5,803 bases of DNA from an uncultured Dyadobacter sp. Its GTDB lineage: Bacteria; Bacteroidota; Bacteroidia; Cytophagales; Spirosomataceae. Below, piece after piece: positions 1-4,684 of the stretch (position 1 is the first letter of the stretch; each line of letters opens with the position of its first letter). The position numbers and the translations under genes are program-made. A model generated the notes under the pieces. That model saw only the letters and a program-made list of their open reading frames with translations, had not been told where the DNA came from and ran no database searches. The stretch spans positions 1 to 5,803 of the forward strand of contig CAMLNK010000303.1 of NCBI GenBank assembly GCA_946481035.1. Direction: 5' to 3'.

Positions 1-200
1 GAATGATTGAATGATTGAATGAATAATCGGATATGGTCAAGAATAGTCAGGTGTTGTTGGATAGTTTCACCTGATCATGGCTGGTTCTGACCAAATGGGC
101 GCTCATTCAATCATTCACTCATTCACTCATTCAAAATTTATTCAGCCATTCAGTCATTCAGTCATTCGGTCATTCAATCATTCAATCATTTCAGTCATTC
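1..200. repeat. Opposed arrays of an 8-bp repeat (GAATGATT / CATTCANT)
   Basis: The left arm has GAATG at 1, 9 and 17, an exact 8-bp period, and may continue beyond the window edge. The right arm has the complementary CATTC at 104, 112, 120, 128, 147, 155, 163, 171, 179 and 196, with a one-base variant (CATTTC) at 187. Its period is 8 bp except for a degenerate break at about 133-146 and a 9-bp step at the end. The variable bases of the unit are mostly AA, AC, AG or GG. Positions 2-20 are exactly complementary to 172-190, so the arms can form a 19-bp stem. No reading frame of interest crosses the region. The array ends 26 bp before the AraC-family start codon. The function is unknown: it could be a simple-sequence expansion, a terminator-like structure for an upstream gene, or a dispersed intergenic repeat. 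Confidence 0.88.
34..93. repeat. Nested imperfect inverted repeat between the two arrays
   Basis: TCAGGTG (47-53) is complementary to CACCTGA (68-74) across a 14-nt loop. Outside it, TGGTCA (34-39) is complementary to TGACCA (88-93). The two stems are joined by unequal internal loops of 7 and 13 nt. The structure is centred between the opposed 8-bp arrays, so the whole of 1-200 can fold as one long cruciform or hairpin. There is no T-tract after it, so a simple intrinsic terminator is not supported. Confidence 0.5.
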
Positions 201-214
201 AAAATTGATTTTCG

Positions 215-222
215 TAACTTTA
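215..222 (+). promoter_or_regulatory. Possible -7 promoter box for the AraC-family gene
   Basis: TAACTTTA matches the Bacteroidota -7 consensus TAnnTTTG at all but the last base. It ends only 4 bp before the ATG at 227, so transcription from it would begin at or very near the start codon and give an almost leaderless mRNA. No clear TTG-type -33 box is visible; that position falls inside the end of the 8-bp repeat array. The surrounding TTTCGTAA-C-TTT (210-221) recurs as TTTCGTAA-G-TTT at 1143-1154, just after this gene. Confidence 0.35.
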
Positions 223-226
223 CCGC

Positions 227-1135
227 ATGACGAAATCAGCGACCATCGATCAGTTCTATAAGGATACTTCCATGCTGATCCCGGAGCCGGTGAAGAAGGA
301 AGTGGGGCATTTCAATATTTTCAGGACGGACGAGCTGTATCGTGTGGCCGCGAAGAACAGGGTAATGCCTTATAACCGCCGGGCCTACTATAAAATAAGC
401 CTGATCATCGGGCGGAACAGGGCGGAATATGCGGACAAAGTGATTGATATAGAGCATAATGCATTGCTTTTTGCCACGCCGCTGATACCATACAACTATG
501 TGCCGCAGGATGAGGACCAGGCCGGATTTTTCTGCATTTTCTCGGAAGATTTCCTCACTCAGGACAACAGCGGCGTGCGCCTGCGCGAGCTGCCGGTTTT
601 TAAGCCGGGCGGTAACCCCATATTTTTCCTGAACGACGACCAGATCGGGGATATCAAATACATTTTCAGGAAGATGTTCCGGGAGATTGAGTCGGATTAT
701 GCCTATAAATATGATTTGCTGCGGAATTATGTGATCGAGCTTATTCATTTCGGGCAGAAACTCCAACCGGCGACCTCGCTTTTTACGGAAACCAATGCGT
801 ACAAGCGCGTTTCTTCACTCTTCAGTGAATTGCTCGAACGCCAGTTTCCGGTCGAGCCGCCGCACCAGAAGCTGCATTTGCGTTCGGCCAAGGACTATGC
901 CGATCAGCTTTCAATTCATGTCAATTACCTCAACAAGGTTTTAAAGGAAATCACCGGCAAAACCACGACCGAGCTTATTACCGAGCGCATTATCAAGGAA
1001 TCCAAGATCCTTTTGAAACACACCGACTGGAATGTCTCCGAAATAGCGTACAGTCTCGGTTTTGAGGAAGCTTCGCATTTCAATAACCTCTTCAAGAAGC
1101 ACACTTCGCTCAGTCCGCGTTCATTCAGGGCTTAG
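227..1135 (+). CDS. AraC-family transcriptional regulator
   Basis: This is a 302-residue DNA-binding transcription factor of the AraC/XylS family, expected in the cytoplasm. The N-terminal part (about 15-180) looks like the cupin-type sensing domain common in Bacteroidota AraC regulators. The C-terminal part (about 190-302) carries the two helix-turn-helix units. The first lies around 220-247 (AKDYADQLSIHVNYLNKVLK). The second lies around 268-301, with the family signature WNVSEIAYSLGFEEASHFNN followed by FKKHTSLSPRSFR. The start at 227 is preferred because the segment ATIDQFYKDTSMLIPEP resembles the usual beginning of this subfamily; Met16 is the only close alternative. The reductase gene follows 92 bp downstream on the same strand, which suggests it is a target. 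The ligand is unknown. A candidate binding site is described at 1132-1168. Confidence 0.95.
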   Translation: MTKSATIDQFYKDTSMLIPEPVKKEVGHFNIFRTDELYRVAAKNRVMPYNRRAYYKISLIIGRNRAEYADKVIDIEHNALLFATPLIPYNYVPQDEDQAGFFCIFSEDFLTQDNSGVRLRELPVFKPGGNPIFFLNDDQIGDIKYIFRKMFREIESDYAYKYDLLRNYVIELIHFGQKLQPATSLFTETNAYKRVSSLFSELLERQFPVEPPHQKLHLRSAKDYADQLSIHVNYLNKVLKEITGKTTTELITERIIKESKILLKHTDWNVSEIAYSLGFEEASHFNNLFKKHTSLSPRSFRA

Positions 1136-1168
1136 ATTTGAATTTCGTAAGTTTTGATTTGAAAGCCG
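1132..1168 (+). promoter_or_regulatory. Candidate AraC-type operator: direct repeat with 21-bp period
   Basis: GATTTGAA occurs at 1135-1142 and again at 1156-1163, exactly 21 bp apart, or two helical turns. The match extends to TT-n-GATTTGAA-nnn-CG, 12 of 16 bases identical between 1132-1147 and 1153-1168. AraC-family proteins classically bind two half-sites in direct orientation about 21 bp apart. The downstream copy ends 29 bp before the -7 box at 1193, a usual activator position. The upstream copy overlaps the stop codon of the AraC-family gene. That the neighbouring regulator binds here is an inference. Confidence 0.42.
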
Positions 1169-1192
1169 CAAATCCCGCCCGATAGCGCCCGG

Positions 1193-1200
1193 TACCTTTG
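1193..1200 (+). promoter_or_regulatory. Candidate -7 promoter box for the SDR gene
   Basis: TACCTTTG is a perfect match to the Bacteroidota -7 consensus TAnnTTTG. It ends 27 bp before the ATG at 1228, which leaves a leader of about 20 nt. No TTTG-type -33 box is seen at the usual spacing; the nearest TTTG is at 1158-1161, about 31 bp upstream and inside the direct repeat. This fits a promoter that needs an activator. The start codon is preceded by an A-rich run (CACAAAAAAG) instead of a Shine-Dalgarno sequence, as is normal in this phylum. Confidence 0.5.
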
Positions 1201-1227
1201 TTCCATCAATTTTAAATCACAAAAAAG

Positions 1228-1992
1228 ATGGAATCAGTAAGTAAAATAGCATTGGTTACCGGCGGCAGCCGCGGTTTGGGAAAAAATATGGCGCTGCGTC
1301 TCGCCGAAAAAGGGAATGATGTAATCGTTGTCTACCGCAGCAAGGAACAGGAGGCAGGGGAGGTCGTGGCTGCGATAGAGGCGCTGGGACAAAAAGCGGT
1401 GGCGGTGCAGCTGGATACTGCCGAAGTAAAAACTTTCGACAATTTCTTTTCCCGGCTTTCGGATATTCTGAAAGACAAATGGAACCGCAGTTCTTTTGAT
1501 TTTTTGATCAATAATGCAGGTATCAGCCGTCCTTCCGCATTTGCTGAAACCAGCGAGCAAGATTTCGACGACCTCCTGAATGTGCATTTCAAAGGTGTTT
1601 ATTTCCTTGCTCAAAAGGCGTTGCCGTTGCTCGCGGATGGAGGCCGGATCGTGAACCTCTCCACCGGCCTTGCGCGCTTCTCCACGCCGGGGTATGCCGC
1701 GTACGCATCCATGAAGGGCGCGATCGATACACTCACGCGCTACATGGCGAAGGAACTGGGCGGCCGGAGTATCACCGTAAATGCATTGGCGCCTGGGGCG
1801 ATCTACACCGACTTCAATAGTGAGTCGTTCGATAGCCACCCTGGCCTGACCGACTTTATCAGCAGCATTACCGCCCTGGGACGTGTAGGGGAACCGAACG
1901 ACATCGGCGGTGTGGTGGCATTCCTGTGTTCCGAAGATGCGCGCTGGATCACCGGCCAGCGGATTGAAGTTTCAGGCGGGATGTTCCTCTGA
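1228..1992 (+). CDS. Short-chain dehydrogenase/reductase (SDR), FabG-like
   Basis: This is a 254-residue classical SDR, a cytoplasmic NAD(P)-dependent oxidoreductase acting on a carbonyl/alcohol pair; the substrate cannot be read from sequence. The length is typical of the family. Visible motifs are the Rossmann nucleotide-binding TGGSRGLG (11-18), NNAG (95-98), the catalytic Asn118 in LLNVHFKG, Ser145 in IVNLS, and the YxxxK pair Tyr159/Lys163 in YASMK. Then come PG (189-190) and the closing WITGQRIEVSGGMFL, so the full tetrad is present and the enzyme should be active. Arg37, at the end of the second strand (VVYRSKE), suggests a preference for NADPH, though this is only indicative. It lies downstream of an AraC-family regulator, an arrangement often seen for inducible detoxification or redox enzymes. 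A strong hairpin follows 8 bp after the stop. Confidence 0.96.
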   Translation: MESVSKIALVTGGSRGLGKNMALRLAEKGNDVIVVYRSKEQEAGEVVAAIEALGQKAVAVQLDTAEVKTFDNFFSRLSDILKDKWNRSSFDFLINNAGISRPSAFAETSEQDFDDLLNVHFKGVYFLAQKALPLLADGGRIVNLSTGLARFSTPGYAAYASMKGAIDTLTRYMAKELGGRSITVNALAPGAIYTDFNSESFDSHPGLTDFISSITALGRVGEPNDIGGVVAFLCSEDARWITGQRIEVSGGMFL

Positions 1993-2000
1993 AATAAGGA

Positions 2001-2039
2001 GATGCTCAAATGCCATCAAGCTGGTGGCATCTGAGCATC
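2001..2039. terminator. Bidirectional terminator hairpin between convergent genes
   Basis: Positions 2001-2017 pair with 2023-2039. This gives a 17-position stem with one A-C mismatch (2009/2031) and one T-G wobble (2016/2024), closing on a 5-nt loop. It fills the 61-bp gap between the stop of the SDR gene and the stop of the minus-strand YceI gene, the expected place for a shared terminator. Neither side has a long T-tract: the plus side continues CAACCTCTTC, the minus side TCCTTATTTC. It may therefore work partly as a 3'-end stabiliser. Confidence 0.8.
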
Positions 2040-2053
2040 CAACCTCTTCTCAA

Positions 2054-2680
2054 CTACATTTTCTTACCGGCAAGTTTCAAATGCACCCCGATGCCCGGCT
2101 TGATGGACTCCTCGTCCGGCAGGCCGGGTTCGGTGGCGTAGTTCATGCCCCACAAAGTGCGGTCGAACTGGGTGAGGGCCTCCAATTGGAACGAATCGCC
2201 GTTCAGATCGATACGGGCCGGAAATGTGACCGGATTACTCTTGCCTAACAGTGTTAAATGACCTGTCACTTCAAAATTCGCGCCTGGAATCACGTCGGGA
2301 CCACCTCCCGAATAGGGCGCTACGCTCATGATTTCGAAGGTGACGTTCGGATGAAGCGCCATATTGAAGAAGTCGGCGCTTTGCAGGTGGTGCACCAGCT
2401 GATGTTTCAACTCGTCGGTGGGCAGGTTGAAATTCACGATCGACGAAAGCGGGAGCGTGAATGTCCCACTCTTCACTTTGCCGCTCTCGACGATGAAACT
2501 GTTGCTTTCTACACCAATGGAACCTTCATTAAAGTAACCCGTTTTGAGGAAGCCTTTCCATTCCGCCACCGATGTTTCGTCGAGCTGGTAGTTGGTAATG
2601 TTTGTAGGGGCGTCGTGATCGGTGCAGCTTGTTGTGAACAGTGCCGCAAGTGTTAACAGTGTTAGAAATTGCTTTTTCAT
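2054..2680 (-). CDS. YceI-family lipoprotein
   Basis: This is a 208-residue YceI-domain protein with a lipoprotein signal. Residues 1-19 form the signal peptide: MKKQ, then a hydrophobic stretch (FLTLLTLAALF), then TTSC with Cys19 as the likely lipidated residue. It should be anchored in the outer or inner membrane facing the periplasm, or on the surface. Residues 30-207 carry the lipocalin-like YceI barrel. Hallmarks are AEWKGFLKTG, GTFTLPLSSIVNFNL, HLQSADFFNMALHPNVTFEI, VTGHLTLLGKSNPVTFPARI and FDRTLWGMNY. Family members bind isoprenoid or other amphiphilic ligands, and some respond to stress; the ligand here is unknown. The ATG at 2680 gives the best signal peptide. An ATG at 2698 would add six residues (MKTNQT) and is possible. 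Starts further upstream are excluded because they lie before the -7 box at 2719-2726. The gene is convergent with the SDR gene and divergent from the response regulators. Confidence 0.94.
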   Translation of the reverse strand: MKKQFLTLLTLAALFTTSCTDHDAPTNITNYQLDETSVAEWKGFLKTGYFNEGSIGVESNSFIVESGKVKSGTFTLPLSSIVNFNLPTDELKHQLVHHLQSADFFNMALHPNVTFEIMSVAPYSGGGPDVIPGANFEVTGHLTLLGKSNPVTFPARIDLNGDSFQLEALTQFDRTLWGMNYATEPGLPDEESIKPGIGVHLKLAGKKM

Positions 2681-2718
2681 GGTTTGATTTGTTTTCATGG
2701 CTGATTGTGATTCTGATG

Positions 2719-2726
2719 CAAAACTA
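2719..2726 (-). promoter_or_regulatory. Candidate -7 promoter box for the YceI gene
   Basis: Read on the minus strand this is TAGTTTTG, a perfect TAnnTTTG match. Transcription would start at about 2712-2714, giving a leader of about 14 nt to the ATG at 2698 or 33 nt to the ATG at 2680. No TTTG-type -33 box is visible upstream at about 2740-2750. The 21-bp-period direct repeat at 2749-2784 begins immediately beyond that point, which suggests activator-dependent initiation. Confidence 0.55.
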
Positions 2727-2748
2727 AGGTGCGAATTGCGGCAGGTGC

Positions 2749-2784
2749 CTACGCGGGACGGATGAAAAACTACGCAGGGCGGAT
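2749..2784. promoter_or_regulatory. Direct repeat with 21-bp period in the divergent promoter region
   Basis: CTACGCGGGACGGAT (2749-2763) and CTACGCAGGGCGGAT (2770-2784) match at 13 of 15 positions and start exactly 21 bp apart. They are separated by an A-rich hexamer (GAAAAA). Relative to the YceI promoter the pair covers roughly -36 to -71, the place of a typical activator site. It also lies upstream of the response-regulator operon. Two direct half-sites about 21 bp apart fit LytTR-type or AraC-type regulators, but the protein that binds cannot be named. The GC-rich repeats stand out from the AT-rich DNA on their right (2785-2830). Confidence 0.5.
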
Positions 2785-2828
2785 TTTGAGGCAATTGATA
2801 TATAAGATCATTTATTTGCGTTATTTGC
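2785..2828 (+). promoter_or_regulatory. Possible promoter of the response-regulator operon
   Basis: TTTG at 2785-2788 could be a -33 box. TTTATTTG at 2811-2818, 22 bp further on, matches TAnnTTTG at all but the second base. TTATTTGC occurs twice, at 2812-2819 and 2821-2828, so the exact -7 box is uncertain. The stretch is strongly AT-rich (around GATATATAAG). The start codon at 2859 has no Shine-Dalgarno sequence before it. Confidence 0.3.
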
Positions 2829-2858
2829 AACCGGAATTCAGTCATTAATCCCTGGGCA

Positions 2859-3284
2859 ATGTCAATCAAAGGACCCATAATTTCGATCGAAGACGACGCC
2901 GATGATCAGTTTTTAATCAAGAGTGTAGTAGAGGAGCTTGACATACCTAACGAGCTGTTGTTTTTCAATAATGGGGTGGAGGCCCTGCTTTACCTCGAAA
3001 CCACGCGCGACCAGCCATTCCTGATCATTTGCGATATCAATATGCCGGTGATGAACGGTCTGGAACTCCGCGAACGCATCGAAAAGAACGAATACCTCCG
3101 GAAGAAATCGATCCCGTTCGTCTTTCTGAGCACCGCCGATAATCCCCTTGTGATCGAAACCGCCTACGAATCGACCATTCAGGGTTTTTTCAAAAAGGAA
3201 AACAGCTTCGACGAACTGAAAGCGAGGATCAAGGTAATGTATGACTACTGGGCCTACTGCCTGCATCCTAACCACTATCATTAA
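2859..3284 (+). CDS. Single-domain response regulator (CheY/Rcp1-like)
   Basis: This is a 141-residue stand-alone receiver domain with no output domain, expected in the cytoplasm as a phosphoryl acceptor or carrier in a two-component pathway. The acidic pocket is Glu11/Asp12/Asp13 (ISIEDDADD). The phosphorylation site is Asp59 in IICDINMPVMNG, Thr92 lies in FLSTAD, and the conserved lysine is Lys113 in GFFKKENS. The usual proline after that lysine is replaced by Glu. The C-terminal YDYWAYCLHPNHYH resembles the YW-x-x-C-x-x-P tail of many Bacteroidota Rcp1-like regulators. The sigma-54 activator gene starts 35 bp downstream on the same strand, so the two probably form an operon. No histidine kinase is adjacent. 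Such proteins may act as shuttles in phosphorelays or bind partner proteins directly. Confidence 0.95.
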   Translation: MSIKGPIISIEDDADDQFLIKSVVEELDIPNELLFFNNGVEALLYLETTRDQPFLIICDINMPVMNGLELRERIEKNEYLRKKSIPFVFLSTADNPLVIETAYESTIQGFFKKENSFDELKARIKVMYDYWAYCLHPNHYH

Positions 3285-3306
3285 CCCGGGGTTTAAACCC
3301 GGGCTA
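3282..3306. repeat. GC-rich palindrome between the two response-regulator genes
   Basis: GGGTTTAAACCC (3289-3300) is a perfect 12-bp palindrome. CCCGGG at 3285-3290 can also pair with CCCGGG at 3298-3303 around a 7-nt loop. The structure begins at the stop codon of the upstream gene and occupies most of the 35-bp gap before the next ATG. There is no T-tract, so it is not a classical terminator. It may be an mRNA hairpin that sets relative expression of the two genes, or a copy of a dispersed REP-like repeat. Confidence 0.65.
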
Positions 3307-3319
3307 GGGGCAAGCAACC

Positions 3320-4657
3320 ATGAAAAAAATACTGATCGTTGACGACGAGGAAAAATTGCGTGGCCTGATGGCCCGGGTGATCAAATTGGAGGGGTTTGAG
3401 GTGATAGACGCCGGCGACATCAAAACGGCCTGGAAAAAGCTGGATCAGTCGGATATCGACGTGGTGCTTTGCGATGTGAAGCTGCCGGACGGTAACGGCG
3501 TCGAGTTTTCGAAGGCATTGAAGGAAAAGTTTCCGCTGCTGGAAGTGATCCTGCTCACGGCCTACGGGAATATTCCAGACGGCGTGCAGGCGATCAAAAA
3601 CGGTGCATTCGACTACATTACCAAGGGCGACGACAACAGTAAGATCATTCCGCTGCTTTACAAAGCCATCGAGAAAAGCGAGCTGAACCGACGGGTGATC
3701 AGCCTGGAAAAACAACTCGGCGAAAGGCGGTCGTTTGACGCCATTATCGGCAAGTCCAGAAACCTGCAAGCCTGCATCGATCTCGCGCGCCGCGTAGCGC
3801 CTACGGACACGACGGTACTACTGCTGGGGGAAACCGGGACGGGGAAAGAGGTTTTCGCGCAATCCATCCATCAGGCGAGTAACAGGGCCAAGAAGTCGTT
3901 TGTAGCGATCAACTGCTCGGCATTTGGAAAGGACCTGCTCGAAAGTGAAATGTTCGGGCATAAGGCGGGCGCATTCACAGGCGCCACACGCGACAAAAAA
4001 GGGCTTTTCGAAGAGGCGAATAACGGTACCATTTTCCTGGACGAAATTGGCGAACTCGCGCCCGAATTGCAGGCCAAGCTGCTGCGCGTGCTCGAATCGG
4101 GGGAGTTTATCAAGATAGGGGAAACACATCCTACCAAAGTAAACGTGCGTGTGATCGCCGCTACCCACCGGGATTTGCCTAAACAAATAGAAACCGGCGA
4201 ATTCCGGAGCGACCTGTTTTACCGGCTCTCGGTTTTCCAGATCACATTGCCCGCCCTGCGGGAGCGTACGGCCGACATAGGTGCGCTCGCCAACAGTTTC
4301 GCGGCACAGTTTGCGTTGAAAACCAATAAGAAAGTTACTTCGCTTTCGCCGGAGTTTGTCGGAGCATTGGAAAAAAATCCATGGAACGGCAACATCCGGG
4401 AGCTTAAAAATGTGATCGAGCGCAGCGTGATCCTCACCGACGGCCCGGTACTGAACGTTGAGAGCCTGCCGTTCGAAATGCAGCACCCACGACAGGAAAG
4501 CGGCAAAAACCTGTCGGCATTCTCGCTGGCCAGTTCTGAAAAACTTCATTTGCAGAAAGTACTCAACTACACCAACGGCAACAAAGCCGAAGCCGCGCGC
4601 CTGCTGGAAATCGGCATTGCGACGCTATACCGTAAGATCGACGAATATAAACTCTGA
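3320..4657 (+). CDS. NtrC-family sigma-54-dependent response regulator
   Basis: This 445-residue transcription activator has the standard three-part layout. The receiver (1-120) has the acidic pair Asp8/Asp9, phosphoacceptor Asp52 (CDVKLPDGNG), Thr80 and Lys102 in DYITKGDD, where Gly replaces the usual Pro. The AAA+ domain (about 140-375) has Walker A GETGTGKE (170-177), an intact GAFTGA loop (217-222) that contacts sigma-54, Walker B GTIFLDEI (236-243), VRVIAATHRDL (276-286), likely arginine-finger region FRSDLFYRL (295-303) and the sensor II segment WNGNIREL (355-362). The Fis-type helix-turn-helix is at about 408-445 (NKAEAARLLEIGIATLYRKI). It should hydrolyse ATP to open promoters bound by RNA polymerase with sigma-54 after phosphorylation. 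It is probably co-transcribed with the receiver gene before it. Its target genes and partner kinase are not in view. It is convergent with the hydrolase gene, with only 27 bp between stops. Confidence 0.97.
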   Translation: MKKILIVDDEEKLRGLMARVIKLEGFEVIDAGDIKTAWKKLDQSDIDVVLCDVKLPDGNGVEFSKALKEKFPLLEVILLTAYGNIPDGVQAIKNGAFDYITKGDDNSKIIPLLYKAIEKSELNRRVISLEKQLGERRSFDAIIGKSRNLQACIDLARRVAPTDTTVLLLGETGTGKEVFAQSIHQASNRAKKSFVAINCSAFGKDLLESEMFGHKAGAFTGATRDKKGLFEEANNGTIFLDEIGELAPELQAKLLRVLESGEFIKIGETHPTKVNVRVIAATHRDLPKQIETGEFRSDLFYRLSVFQITLPALRERTADIGALANSFAAQFALKTNKKVTSLSPEFVGALEKNPWNGNIRELKNVIERSVILTDGPVLNVESLPFEMQHPRQESGKNLSAFSLASSEKLHLQKVLNYTNGNKAEAARLLEIGIATLYRKIDEYKL

Positions 4658-4684
4658 CTTTAAAAAACTCGCCTGACACGCACG

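Noticed and set aside
1..226. CRISPR array
   Set aside because: The units are 8 bp and directly adjacent, with no spacers of constant length, and no cas gene is present.
236..766. Long open frame on the minus strand opposite the AraC-family gene
   Set aside because: It has no recognisable domain, overlaps a clear regulator gene completely, and is what codon composition of the real gene would produce on the other strand.
2025..2040. Possible sigma-54 promoter beginning TGGCAT
   Set aside because: The second half does not match TTGC at the required spacing, and the bases are part of the terminator stem.
2831..2850. Stray copy of the 8-bp repeat (TTCAGTCATT) before the receiver gene
   Set aside because: It is a single short match, expected by chance in AT-rich DNA, with no second unit beside it.
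2681..2878. Longer N-terminus for the YceI protein starting at 2878
   Set aside because: That start lies upstream of the probable -7 box at 2719-2726, would run through the direct repeats and overlap the start of the receiver gene, and would bury the lipoprotein signal peptide inside the protein.
3818..4549. 243-residue open frame on the minus strand opposite the sigma-54 activator
   Set aside because: The plus-strand protein has every expected AAA+ motif across this stretch. The minus-strand translation has no domain-like pattern and no promoter or start context.
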